Shown here piece by piece: positions 1 through 16,285 of a stretch of 64,000 bases of DNA. Source of the stretch: Citrus sinensis (taxonomy: Eukaryota; Streptophyta; Magnoliopsida; Sapindales; Rutaceae); NCBI RefSeq assembly GCF_022201045.2, contig NC_068564.1, positions 372,001 to 436,000 on the forward strand, given 5' to 3'. The notes beneath the pieces are model-generated. The model had not been told where the DNA came from. It was given only the letters and a program-made list of their open reading frames with translations, and did not search any database. The position numbers and the translations under genes are program-made. Numbering within the stretch: position 1 is the first letter of the stretch; every line of letters starts with the position of its first letter.

Positions 1-212
1 AAAACAGTAAAGGGTAAGTGACATATATGATTTTAATAGGGATAAACTGGTAATCTCTCTAATTTAATTTCTTTTGCAGTCTACATTATTATGGGCTTAT
101 TTGGGATTGCTTTTGAGAAGCTTGAACGATTTTGAAAAGCTAAAAGCTAATTTTTGTGTTTAATATATTTTTCGAAAAATCATTTTTGGCCAAATCACCA
201 CCATCTTACAAC

Positions 213-995
213 TAAGAATGGTAATTTTTCCTATTGGGATGAGATTCTACGAGATCTCGTCCCGTTTGGAATGAGATTGTGACATATTTTTACATCCCAA
301 ATTAAAATGGGATGTGATAAAGACAAAAAAAAATAAGTCATGTCTATATTTGTGAGACAAGGAGAGTACCAACTATAAAATCATGTCTCATCATGTATAT
401 CCCATTAATAATATAATTTAAGACTATTCGAAGTTTTTAATTATTTTATAAGTTTAACTTAAGTAAAGTTCAAATTTGAAAAGTAAATGCTAAAATTAAA
501 TAATAAAAGTAATATAATTAGAAAGTGAAGTGTTAGCCAAAAGGCACAATTAAAATTAATTTTTTATTTTTTTTTGGTTCAAAATATAAGTTGGTTACTA
601 TCTAAATCTATAGTTTTTGAAGCGTAAGTCTTAATATTAATGTGCAATAGAAACAAACAGACAACTAAAAAATGTTAGTCTAAAATTGTATTCGAACATG
701 CATGTAGTCAAATAAAACTGTTATTTGATTATTTTACTTTGTATTTGTTCAAGATAGCTATATTGGATTATAATGAACCTTAAAAGAAAAAAATGTCAAA
801 ATTTATTTATTTATATTCGGGATGTTCAGGATCATAGAATGGGACGAGATATTTAATGAGATAGAACTACAAAGAATTTTTGTCCTAGAAAAATAAAGGG
901 ATGGGAATGATATATATATTTTTATCCTACTTGCATATACGGGATAGGACTAGAATTGGCAAATCCTGTCTCATCCCATCCCATTGTCAACCCTA
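213..995. mobile_element. hAT-like non-autonomous DNA transposon
   Basis: A 783-bp insert flanked by a perfect 8-bp direct repeat, CTTACAAC, at 205-212 and 996-1003. Its ends are imperfect inverted repeats: TAAGAATGGTAAT on the left, and TAGGGTTGACAAT when the right end is read inward. Subterminal regions carry repeated GGGATG/CATCCC motifs on both sides. An 8-bp target duplication with short Ac-like ends is the hAT hallmark. No transposase reading frame is present, so it would depend on an autonomous relative. The intact target duplication suggests a fairly young insertion. Orientation cannot be assigned. Confidence 0.75.
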
Positions 996-1003
996 CTTAC
1001 AAC

Positions 1004-4000
1004 GTATTTTGAAAAACAGGTAAGAAATGGCTTTATAAAATATAGTCTTGAGATGATATAATAAAATTTTAAAATTATTATTGCTATTACGAATTATATT
1101 GAGATAATAAAATATAAAAAAATACTTTAGTTATCAATTATTACATATACACAATTATAATATGTGTGTGCAAATGAAATTTCATTCAATATTATTTTCA
1201 CTTTAGTTATTTGTATTCTTTTCTTATATTAGTGTAAGAATATGATTTACCTAATATGTACAAGTGCTTTTAAAACCCATAGAACTTTTAAAATAAATTT
1301 TACTCAACGTTTAAATTATTCTCTTCACTGATTATTTTTATAGCACAATTACTAATAATTATTTTAAAAATTACAGTATTACTAAGCCGACCCTACATCT
1401 AGTTGGGTTATCTAAATTTCATTTTACTTATATTTTCATCTATTAGACTGATTCAATACAATTGCATATATAAGTTTTAAAGTGAATAAACCAACAACTA
1501 AGCCATCATCCATTCACGACTATATTGAAAGGATTCAATTAATGGCCGAAAATTTAAGTCAATTTTACTCTAAAAAAGGTTCAAAATTTAAAATTGCAGA
1601 AACCATCTATAATATAATTATTTTCTATTGCTTAACTGATACATTTCATCATATTCTTTCAGTAATTATGTGGGCTAGACCTAATCCCCTCTAGGATTAT
1701 AAAAAGTAAAAATTATTGACCCCTTTTCTTATTACATACATATGTCATATCAACTGGAAATAAAGTCTTTGAGAAAAGCTGGAAATGTTATGATAAATTT
1801 GTCAAGTGTTAGTTGTTAACATCATTTTCGCAAAGTATATCAGTGTCTTACACACAATTTTTATTTTAGGAAAAAATTTTCTCAAGGCTGACTTTATAGA
1901 AAATTTTGGATTCTTAAGCTATTTTTGTTAAAATTCTCAGTTAATAAATGAGATCAGAGTATCGGATACTGATCAGCAAGTGCCAAAAGCTATCTGATTT
2001 TATGGAGATTGGAAGGAAATCCCTTGAATTTAAGATAGATATTATGGAAAATCTGGGGGACGAGATTCTACGATTATTAAAGCCATCAAATTACAAGTTG
2101 ACTGCCTCAAGTTCTACGTATATTATATAGAATGTGGGCAAGATTTCATTTCTAATTATTTAAGAACATATCTGACTCGTCTTGAGTCCAGCAACATCTG
2201 AATTTGGACCATAACAAAACCATATAAAGACTAATTTAATTTTTTTCTCAATGTGTATAATGAAAATAGTAATTAACAACCATTTTATTCCCCAGAAATT
2301 TTTGTCAAGCTCTAATCATTTGCCATCATTATTAAGTTACCAATTGATTGCACCTTGGTTTTCCCTCGCAAATCTCCCAGCTCTATAAGCCAAGCATGAA
2401 TTCACCATTCCATTCCATAGAGAACGAAAGAAATAGAAGCTCACAAACAAACAAAAGAAAAGGAAATGCAAAAAAGAGTCTACACAATTCAGAATATGCA
2501 AAAAATGCATGCAAGAGCATTGCAATGCAGCTTGCCAAGTGTCAACAAATCTTCATATTCACAACACATCACTCTTCCTATTCACTTTGCGCTTCCACAT
2601 ATACCCATCTCCTTCTTCATTCGTTTCATATGCCTCTTGCTCTTTACATGTTCATCAAACACTTTCTCATTTCTCACTTGAATATATAGCTTCTCTGTGT
2701 CTTGTACTAGCCAGTCTGCTTGGTGAGCCAACCTGTATATGGACTTGTTTTTTTATACGTTTCCTACTTATATATGTGTTTAAATTTTGTTAATTCAGTT
2801 GACGCTTATCATTTATGAAACTTCTATGCTATTCTTTTTGGTATCCTTGATAAATTGTTCTAAATTTTGCTTCATAAATAAATGTAGTATAGATTCTTGG
2901 GTTGAGATTAAAATTAATGGACAGATTATGAATTAATATCGTTTAATCTTTACACTCTGAGATTTTGATGGGGCTGCGTACTGCTGTAACTTTCTAAAAT
3001 TTGAGACCCATCTGAGGAAAGAATGCAAATCTCAAGTTGAGTATTTAGTTAGAAATTGATTAGATGGTACATTCATCAATTAAATTATTACTTTGGTATC
3101 AAGTATTTATGGCTCGTTTCTGGTAGATTGGAGCTTTTTGTTAGTGCATGAAATAGAAAAAAAGTTATGCTTCATATTTATCTTTAATTAGATATAAGAA
3201 CTCATTTTTACCAGCAAGCGCGGGAAATTTAGTTTTGAAATTGATGAGAGGATCGCGGTTATTTTGATTTGAAATGAACGGTAGAATGATAGCCACGTCA
3301 ATATATATGACCCTTTTCTGGTGTAGCTTCGCATTCGTTTTCCTGCTGACTATTCTGCTAAGTAGCTATTACTTGCAAGTTTATAATTGTCACAATCCAT
3401 ATTTATGGAATTGTTTATCCTGGATCTGTACTTGGAAGCAAATATGAGCGACTGTGTGGATGTCTCACAATCTATGAGAGCTAAAAAGGGCAGAAGTTGT
3501 TTTCTCAAGGAATTATTTCATATGCCTGGATTAGTTAATCATGTTACTTCACCTTTGTTTGGTTCCAAAAATTGTATATGTATTATCTGCGATTATGTCA
3601 GAATGGTTTCCAATACTTCTATATTAACTAGATAATGATATTAATTACTTTTCCTTTCACATTTTATTGTGTCCTCTGTCATTTTGATGAGTTTTCTTTT
3701 AGTTAAAAGCACTGACAATGTGTTTGCATATTCCAAATTCATCTTTTCGTCTCATAATGTTTCATGGAAATTTACTAGAATTTTTTTCTATATATGACTA
3801 ATAATTAACGAATATCAAACATTGGAGAGCTAAGATGTGAAATGCATTGTGGATTATCAAACTCTGGAATGATGATTTGGATGGTGATGAAATTTAGTGA
3901 TCATTCGTTGAAACATATATTTGTATCAAGTTCTTGGGGTTTTGAGTCTTTTCTGTTTTGGATGAATGCTAAACTATCTCGTTTTTCTGGCAAGTTTTGT

Positions 4001-4042
4001 TACATTACAGAAGGCTTAGACCGCTAGCCAGATATATCCACG
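1004..4042. other. Gene-free stretch upstream of the PHD gene
   Basis: About 3 kb of AT-rich DNA with only short frames that lack coding character. The portion from about 2.3 kb to 4.04 kb is less AT-rich and may hold the promoter, 5' UTR and a leader intron of the PHD gene at 4043, but I cannot fix a transcription start. I recognise no RNA gene or mobile element end in it. Confidence 0.5.
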
Positions 4043-7041
<2,999 letters not shown>

Positions 7042-8086
7042 CTAGATCTTGAATGAAACCAATAAAATCACTACTATCCAAACGTGCATGTTTCAGGAAT
7101 ATTCTGCCCTTGGAACAATGAAGCTTCAACCTCTCGTGGGCCAACGGGGCACTCGAATTCTCTTCCAAATCATATGCAGCAGCGTGACAGCATTGCTGGA
7201 AGGCAGTCACAGATTGGCTACAAAGAGATGCTTCATTTCCCAAATGCCACTTCAAGCTTCAACATCCATTCCAAGATGTGGGAGAAATCCTAAAATTCTG
7301 TGGATCAAATCCGATCTGAGCTCAACATCCTCGGGTAATATTAGGAAGTCCCTTTTTCTTAATAGTGTAATTAATGACAAATATATGAAATTTTTTTTGC
7401 ATGCAATCGATTTTTATTAATGAAATGAAAGAATAGTCGTTAATTAACGGTTTCATTAGTATAATTAAGTTTACCTTAAAAATAAATAAATAGATAAATA
7501 AAATGGAAACAAAAAAAGAGTTAGCGATCACTTCTTCGCGATCGTCAGGTAATTATTGTAAGTACTCACCATCAGAGGGCATTTACTGGAGCTCATCAAC
7601 TCATATGGTAAATCAATAATACCAAGGGTAACCGTATGAAATGGAAGAAAACAGGGGCTATTCATAATTAAAAGAAAACAGAAAGGTTTCCCGTCAAGCG
7701 TTTTATGCAATTAGTAGTTTATTAGGGGGGGTTGATGAAAAAATAATAGTTTGGTTGGTTAATTTAGTTATTGATCATTCGAAATCTGGAATTTTTATTT
7801 TCAATAACGGAAAATACCTGAAATGAAAAATAAGACAGCGTGAAATAATGAAAAGCCCAAAAGAAAATTTTCAACATTTTAATTTGAAGAATATGACTCA
7901 TGTGCATACAATTAGGTGAATGCAAGTTATGATTTATTTTCATTAATTTACATTTTCATTTAACTAATCATATCGTAATACAATTCTTTATATAAGAGTT
8001 TGTTTGTGATGAAATCCTTACTCTCATAAACACGGTTAGTCTTTATATAGATCAATTTATTTTGTTATGAAATTTACAAATTACTA
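7042..8086. other. 3' region of the PHD gene and spacer
   Basis: 7097-7293 has coding-like composition (in-frame GIFCPWNNEAST and onward to a stop) after a good acceptor, and probably is or was the last exon of the PHD gene. From about 7330 onward the DNA is AT-rich and I see no gene. Confidence 0.45.
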
Positions 8087-8749
8087 CAATAGAGTCTCGA
8101 TAAACTACTAGCATCTTAATCATGGAAAATCTATTGATTTAGTGAATATTAACATATTGATAAATTAATAATTTACTAAATTTATGAAGATAATATCATG
8201 TTCATAATAAGAATTTTTATGTAAGTGTGGTAGTATAATCAAATAATGTAGTGATTCTATCAAGCTACATGGTACAATTCTGATTTGATCTTGATTGAGT
8301 GATCAGTCACTTAAATAATCATTTAGTTAGATTGCATGATTGGAACACGATTATATGGTAACTCATTAAAGAAGACTTTTTAGAAGCAATATATTAAGCC
8401 AATCTCTCTCTCTTATCTCTCTTAATATAGCACATACAATACAACAATGACTTCTCATATGAAAGGTATAAATAAAAAAGGAACAACAATGACCAATGAA
8501 ATGTGTAAAGCATCATGTCAATATAACAAGAAAATTATAAGTCCTCACGAGTTTAGTTTCAAATTAGTTATTTATTATTTTATGTATTAATTGGGTCCTC
8601 TAGCAAAATAAGATTTTTTGAATATTTATTATCCAATAAATTTATCAAATTATTAATTTACCACATTGGCCTCAAGCTGGGACCAACAAGAATTATTATT
8701 TAACTAAGGTTATCAATTTATCAAGTATTAATTTAACGAGATTCTATTA
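8087..8749. mobile_element. pogo/Emigrant-like non-autonomous element
   Basis: Terminal inverted repeats CAATAGAGTCTCGATAAA (left) and TAATAGAATCTCGTTAAA (right, read inward) are flanked by TA on both sides (8085-8086 and 8750-8751). The subterminal motif of the type TAAATTAATAA recurs inside. TA target sites and ends of this kind are characteristic of Emigrant/Lemi1-type Tc1-mariner elements in plants. No transposase frame. The 663-bp length and end mismatches suggest moderate age. Confidence 0.6.
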
Positions 8750-9331
8750 TACTAAGATAAATAAATTTTATAGTTTAAATAGTTATTTCTAATCAATTTT
8801 TTTTCCCTTTTTTCATTTGGGGATTCAATTATTTCTTTCAGCAAAATTCTTTAAAAGGGAATAAGTATACAATTTTATTGGTAATATATATAAAATGGTC
8901 GATCAAGATAGCGTAATTAACTCAAAATCTTATTTTTTTCTCCGGCTATCAAGTATGCCATTTAAACTCACCAAAACTCAGGTAGAATTCCAAAATCTTT
9001 CCCTGAAAAAAATAAAATAAAAAAAAAAGGAATAATACACTCAAAGAAAATAAACATTTCTTTTTGCTGCTGGATATCTGAAAATATCACTCATACCAAG
9101 TTGCCTAGAAACACCATCACGCATTCTAGTTAAGAATGCATTCACACATTTCATTAGCCTTTTGTAATAGTAATAAATCCTGTGAAATGCTGAGCTAAAA
9201 ATCCATATTAAAACTGTGCAGATTCTACTTCAACAGCTCACAATATGGCGCAGGTCGATTGAATCTTACTGTAAGAACGATCAAATTTATTCGTCAGTCA
9301 TAAAGCCGATGTTTCATTCTCTTTTGTTAAT
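8750..9331. other. Spacer and 3' UTR side of the SLT gene
   Basis: AT-rich. The part next to 9331 is the likely 3' UTR of the minus-strand SLT-like gene. Nothing else recognised. Confidence 0.5.
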
Positions 9332-12300
9332 CTATAAGTCTAAAGAATATGTATCAGACCTTTTCGTGGCTTCGTAGTTGCCCAAAGCTTGCTCAAATTT
9401 GAGCCAAGAAGGACCAGTTTCTTGAAGATTCACATTCTTAGGCCCTTCGAGATATGCCTGAACAACAAACTGTGGAGTTCTTTCCCTGTGATGCCAACAT
9501 GAGATTTATCAGGGATTCAGGGTTATCAACTTATTCAACAAATACTTCTATGAAAATTTCTACTGTGGAATATACGTACTTCCCTTCATATTCTGATAGA
9601 TAGGACAAATAGGCAGCACCAAAGTACATGGACACAAATGGTTTAGTTAGATCATCTGCAGAATCAACTTTGTAAGCTCTGTAGCCCAACTCCCTGGACA
9701 GAGCAAAGAAAATTTATACATGCTTCAGCATTCCGAACAATTTTAACCTCAAAAAAGGTGATCGTTGAATTAAGAATCAAATAATTTCTAACAGCATTTG
9801 AAGAATTCGTAATTTTTCTGGTGCAGTGACACAGTGACTTCAGAGGACCGATAAAATATGTTCGGAGATTAATGTAGCAGACATACAAGGATTAGTGAAT
9901 ATAAAATGATTACTTTTGTCTTGATTAAAATGAACTTGGTGGTGACTCCATAGCCTCATAAAAAGCTAAACTTTTTCTTTTTTTCTTTTTTTCCAGACTT
10001 CCTCTTTGTATACTCCTTTTTGACAATTTGTAACTGAGAAAAAATGTTTTCGATTTATTACAGACTTACATGTAAATCCAGAAAGCTGTAGAGTAATCGA
10101 TTCCCATTAAGCCAATTCGCGGTGAAACACCATTCACAAAACGCATGCTAACCATCTCAGCAATAGCACAAAGATATGTCTGTAAAAGCAAGCAGTCCGA
10201 ATTACAAAAGAAATTATGTGGAGCAGAAATTACAAATCCATTAGACTAAAAATTCTGGTAGGCAGAGTCTCAGAAAACTAGAGAACTCGGCTGTATGAAT
10301 GTTAAGTCAAACTTAGATGAAAAGTCAAGCAAGTAGAATAGCTTCACAGTTTTACTTGTACTATTGGAGTGCAGGTTCATAGCAGTAGTTTGATATTCAA
10401 CTTATCATGAAACAAGTAGCTTTTCTCTAATCAAACTGTATACTTACAGGTTTAACACCCTTGGTACTGAAGTACTTTGAAAGAATGATTTCTGCTACTG
10501 CCTGCAAGAAGACATCATTATCATTTATTTGAAATTTGAGGATGCAATGTTCGACATTCAAATAAGTGTTACTAAACAAAAAATTGCAGTTGTTTAATTG
10601 AATTGAGACCTTTATATCATAAAATGCAGGTAATACGGGACTACAATGCAATACTTTTCTGTTAGAAGCATTATAAATTTCTTAATAGCTTGAATTTTGA
10701 AAAAGTTTACAAAAATGATCAATCGCTTGTATAAAATTTTGTTACAGAAGAAAGGGTAAAAATCCCACATTGCTTTAAATATGTTCCTATTGCAACCAAG
10801 GGGCAAGGGCATTAAATAATAAATCTGGAACTAGACTGTTATCAGTGAACGCATTGTAAATAAACTACTTTTACTTTTTCAAGGCATCAGACAATCAAAA
10901 TGAACCAAGTCCAATATTTTTTATGTACATTATACAACTCGTCAGGATAAGAGCTAATGCAAAAATAATATTCAATTTCCAACAATTCAAGCACAATAAA
11001 TCAATGAAATTCTGGTAGTTTGTTGTCATTATAGATCTCTCATCTCAAGGAAGGTTTCATGGACATACATCGCCAAGGTAGGAGTTAACATTAATACATT
11101 AATTTTCATCGAGATCGTTTTGTACCTTCAATTCTACTCGGGAAAGATAGGATCTCTTCTTTGCATCATGTGAAAATCGCACTTTTCCCCTTTTTTCTCC
11201 AGATCTTGTCCACTCTTTAACAACATCAGGATGAGCCCACATCTGTTCCATGTCTTCAGGAGTCGTTATAGAGTCCCAATACTCAGTACCTGCAGCTCAT
11301 TCGATAAAAAAGAAGGAAAATCAGCTCAGCTGAAAATACAGTCTATGCTAATGACGAACTTTCTACACACTGTTCACTTGATTCCATGTCTTTAGGCTCA
11401 CAATTCACTTGATTCCATTTTATTGGCTTATAAAATGGACTGAAAATGATCCATAATGGAATATTGGTGCCATGAAAATAAGCTTCTACGTAACAGGAAA
11501 AAGAACAACCTGAGCTTTCTGAAGCACCTGCATGTACAGGTGGAGGAGCACCAGAAGCATTAGCTGGCGAAGGACCATCATCAAAGAATTTTCTGAGCAA
11601 CAAAAATAAAATGGTAATAAATTTTAAAAATCAAAATTGATAGGGAAACAAAGCATAAACTCTGGGTTATTTCATAGCAATGCAGTAAAATGGAGAAGAT
11701 CTATTGGAACACTAAAAATCGAGAGATGCCAGCATGGTATCTTTAAGAGAACAATTGAATGTCGACGTTCATTTCACATCGTGTCAAATCAATAATCAAT
11801 AATTTGAAAATTCAATCATTCAAAAAATTCCTTGCTTTGAACAAAATAATATAAATGAAGAACATAACATAAGAAGGAAGGACATGACAAAACAATCAAT
11901 TAAGATGGACATGATCACTCAATACATTGACAAATTTCTTAATGCACTCCTTCTTTCCAGATTAGTTCATTAAAACACCAATGCTAAAACATCGAAGGAA
12001 AAATTATTGTCTAGAAGAGAAAGAACCACCTTGATGGAAGGCTTTCTTTCACTGATATATAGCTCTTCCAATATGGCAAAGTCGATTTGTGAGTTGCCTT
12101 TTTCGTACCACCTTTATAGGCCCTAATAACAAATTCTTCGGTTCTTTCTCTGCAAATGAATTATCTTAAATCAATACTTCAGCACCAACGAAACAGGTTA
12201 GTTATGTTAATCAATAGGGAAGAAGATGTTTCTCAAGGGAAAACAGAGGGCCTACATTTCTAATAACTTACTTGTCCTGAAAGGTTGATAGCCATTTAAG

Positions 12301-13127
12301 GTAAGCAGCTCCAAAATATATACTAACGAGAGGCCTGAATAGAAGGTCTGGATTCTGCTCTACATCATATAATCGGTAACCCATCTCACTGAAAGCAATT
12401 TGCAGTCAAACTTTAACTCTTAATAAAAAGGGTAATGATCAAAAGAGGGGCAGAGCATTGAGCTAGTACCTAAACAGCCACACTGCATTCTTATGAGTGA
12501 TTTGCATGAGGCCTACTTTAGCCTCCTTAGACTTTTTGTCATACCGAACGGCAAGGAGTTGTCTGTCACTTTCAAGTTCAGCAATAGCACAAATCATGTC
12601 CTGCAGAGAGAGTATAAGGTTGTCAAACTTGAAAATCTCACCAAGGAAAAGCAATTTACCTTGATTATCAGGTGAATCAGAGCATATGAACACTGTGTGC
12701 ATAATTACACATTTCTTTATGTAATCATGTGCGATCTAGAAACAGAAACCAAATAAATTAGTTTCATTTGCTGTTCAGTAAGACTAACTGGATCTATTTG
12801 CGAGCGAAAATGTCTTCGGACTACAATATAAGCCACAGCCTGAAAGAAAACACCACCATGTGATGAAGGACAAGTTAGATATATAACAATAGTGAAAACC
12901 ATTTATAAACATAAATTGGCAATTAAAAAAAATATATATTTAACATTTACCCTCATCTCAGTCTGTGTCAAATAAGGCTGTCCATCAGGATCCCTTGAGA
13001 GATGAACTTTCTGTCCTCTATCCTCTCCAGCATCTATCCATTCCGTGCTGACTTCAACTTCCTTCCACATTTCCTTCAAATCCTCAGCTTCAATACAATC
13101 ATCCCAATACTTGAAGCTGACCACCAT
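9332..13127 (-). CDS. Tandem lysozyme-like (SLT-fold) protein
   Basis: Eleven coding exons join in phase: 13127-12951, 12839-12789, 12600-12470, 12388-12272, 12149-12030, 11592-11510, 11289-11126, 10501-10448, 10179-10070, 9693-9580 and 9485-9332, giving 424 residues. The protein is an internal duplication. Each half has a WD-containing helical leader (KYWDD, EYWDS), a CAIAE segment and a GLM motif, then a YFGAAYL segment. This matches soluble lytic transglycosylase (goose-lysozyme-like) folds. The first half keeps Glu86-Ser87 and GLMQ (106-109). The second has Val309-Ser310 and GLMG (322-325), so it has lost the usual catalytic Glu and the Gln. No signal peptide, so probably cytosolic or nuclear; the substrate is unknown. 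The 5'-most exon is open upstream to an acceptor at 13163, so a longer N-terminus is possible. Confidence 0.8.
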
Positions 13128-13163
13128 CCTTGCAAATTGTTCTTGATCACTTCTTATAGCATC

Positions 13164-16100
13164 TACATATCAATCAAAAAGAGAAAAAAAAAACATGAAA
13201 TTCAATCCCACTGCATTAATTGCTTCAAGCACAATTAACCAAATAGAATCTTTTACTCAAATTGGTGACAATCCCCAGCGGAAAAAAAGATTAAATGGAT
13301 TCTGATGTTGTGAATCTATATTTACATTTCTAATTTCACAAATTTTACTAGTCTTATTTTTCTTCTTGACAATCCCCTTCTTACCTATGTGAGCGAGATT
13401 TGAAGCCTAATCACACGTGATCACATGTATCTCCACGAGAAATTTTATCTGCTAAACCAAACTAACATCCACGAAAATAAATTTTACTGGTTAAACCAGC
13501 TAACATGGATTCTGTCATATTAAATTAGGAACCCAAGTGATTATAAGTATATCAGTATAAGTCTCATATAATATGAGTTTTCATCTAAGCAATACTCTCA
13601 TATAATTCCAAAAAAAAAAAAAAAAAAGAACCCAACTGATTTTATTAATTCAAATACTAAATGCACACAAAAGTCAAAATATATTAAACAAAAGAAACAA
13701 AAATAAATTCCCTAATATCACAAAGTACTGCAAAAATTCCAAAGCGAAAAGTTAAAGGACAGAAACCCACGTACATGCATGCAAATATAAAGATAAAACG
13801 ACGGCGTAAATGGAGAGAAGAGTCGGGTACGTACGTAGGTCAGAGGAAAGAGGAAATGGGGAATGGGAATGGGAATGAATGTCTCTCTCTGTGCGCAGTT
13901 TGTTGTTGTGGGGGGGAATGGAAAATGAAATGAGAAACTGAAGCCAAACAGAAAGGAGAAAAAGGCAAGGGGAGAGGCCAATTGGAATGGCTGCATTAGA
14001 GTGTGACACGTGTCGTGCCACGCCTGAAACAGGTATGTCTGCAAATTCGGCAAGTATTTTAGTAATACAGCTGCGGCCTGGCGGTCTCGGTGTTTCTGTG
14101 CACCTCGTTGTTCCTTGACCACTGATCTTGTTTGCCATTTTTAGATTATTAGGTCAAAGTCAAATATTGCTTGTTGACCAAATTGTAGGATCTTGATCTA
14201 TTGGCATGCAAAATAAATCATTTCCATATTTTTGCCAGAAAATTAAAGTGCTTAACATGTACCAAAAACTTGGAATATACTCATAAAATCTTGAATATCT
14301 TTGATTCCAATCCTTATTAACAATTGGGTTGGTAATTTGTGGTAATTAGTGTGTTTGGATTAATCTGAAATGACGTATTAGTAAATTGGGTATGAGTTTC
14401 AAGATTCCCCACACACAAATTCATTATGACACTAAATATTCAATTGATTATATTATTTGACTCTTTTTATCCTGTTGAACTAAATTACGATATCAATTTG
14501 TTCAATAAAAAATGTAAATTTACGATAATAACTTAAATTGTCATCATAATTAACAAATGATACAATGTTTTATTTCTTTTTTTTTTTCAAATAGAAACAA
14601 GAGTGTGCATGTTTACTTAAAAAGTTAAAGATAGTGAACTAAAACATTAAAAAAGATTGTCTTATGGGTGAAGATTTTCTTTAGAGAAGACTTTCTTTCT
14701 CTTATGGCATCTGTGGAGTGGGTAGGTGCTTCAGGACCTATAAAGAGAATGCCTTTAGAATTCGACACATTGGTGGTTGGTAATGACACTCCAACGATCA
14801 CGTTAGATGAGTGTGGAATTGGATGTAAACCCTGAAGTAAGGAGAAGGTAGTAGTGTTTAGAAGATAATAATGAAGAAGAAGACTTTTTTTACTTAAAAA
14901 CTTGACCTTTTTATATGAAGTGTCCAAGAAGGCGTTCTTGAGTTCATTTGGTCACGTGGAAGACACTCATGGGTCTAGCCCCTCCTCAGAGAGTGGTATA
15001 ATGATACTTGAGCCTTATATTCAAATATTCGAGTCATTAAGATATTTTCCTTATGTGACATGTGTAGTTTCTTAATTGGTGACTTATTTGAATTTGTAGG
15101 GACCAAGATTACGTTACAAGTAGCATTCTCTCACTGGATTCTCAAGTACGTTAGAAAAGTCAAATGCTCCCTGATCGTTTTACGTTGGCCACGCTTAATG
15201 GTCTCCTTGCGACCATTAACCAAAATGTTGTTCCTTTCACCATCAGATGATCATTTAGGCTTCCTTGGAGAGGAAGGTGGTTAATTAAAATAAGCCCATT
15301 GGTCTATAAAATGAGTTGACTAAAATGTGATGAAGGCCCTGTCACATCAAGAATAGGAGACAATTTAAAGCTAGTTCTAAAAAGAGAGAGGGGAAAGATA
15401 AACTCTAAACCCAATATGGCATAGGTCGACTCGATGGTCCTCGTTCTCTTTCTTCACTTTTTTAGTTTTGCTTTAGATACTTTCAACATTGCTAAGTAGC
15501 CTTAAGGCCTTGATGAATAAATGAAATATGTTCTCTCTATGATGGGGGCTTCTCGACGTTCCTCTTTTTGAAGACACATGGCATTCTCACATAGGCCCCC
15601 GAAATTAACCATCAACATCCAATAAAGGAGAAATTCTCTCAATTTATCTAGAATTATCTTTGGTAAAAATATATTAACTAATTGGTGTTGTCGTAGTTGT
15701 GAAATGTAGTGATTATTAAGAGATTAGTGGTGAGTTTAGAATGCGCTTATTGTTAAGAATTGGGTAGCAAATTTGGAATGTGGTTATTAAATTTTATACT
15801 CATATCCGGCATTAAAGTTTTAAAGAAAATCTCTTGAAAATGTAGATTCTTTCACCATTTGTGTTTTATTGGAGGCCCGAATTTTCAGTTGTGCTTATTG
15901 TCATAATACTAATCAATGATAATTTTGATAAATTTTTTTGGTAATATTTGTAAGTGTAATGTTATGTATAAAAGAAAAAAAAGAATTTGAAGGAAGAAAA
16001 AGAAATTAATATATATATATATATAATTAGAAGGAATATACCTGGGAATATTATTTATTATGTATTTATGTTCCAGAAAAATTGGATTCCAATGAGTGAG

Positions 16101-16285
16101 TACCTGAGTGGCTGTCATTGTCTCCACGATTAAAATGGGAAAAGGTTAATATATTTTTCCTAGGAACAAAAAATCAGGATTCAAGCGTCAGGACCACGTG
16201 GAGGGAAGATTTGCGCCCAACTACCCAAACACTACGCCCCTATTTTTAATGCGTTGCGTTTAAGCAAATTGTAGGAGACTGGAAC
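13164..16285. other. Spacer with upstream region of the SLT gene
   Basis: 13.7-14.15 kb is less AT-rich, has CT-rich tracts on the minus strand and a CACGTGTC G-box-like site, and is the likely promoter and 5' UTR of the SLT gene. 14.6-15.65 kb has unlike composition, with short frames on both strands and no recognisable product. It may be an old mobile element remnant, but I see no ends. The rest is AT-rich. Confidence 0.4.

Noticed and set aside
2337-2793. Four overlapping frames of 60-113 codons
   Set aside because: They overlap on both strands, use His/Ser/Tyr-rich low-complexity codons and show no splice or domain support.
13718-14138. Two overlapping ~130-codon frames upstream of the SLT gene
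   Set aside because: Low-complexity CT-rich leader or promoter sequence. The residues are dominated by Ser/Pro/Phe runs without domain features, and the two frames overlap out of phase.
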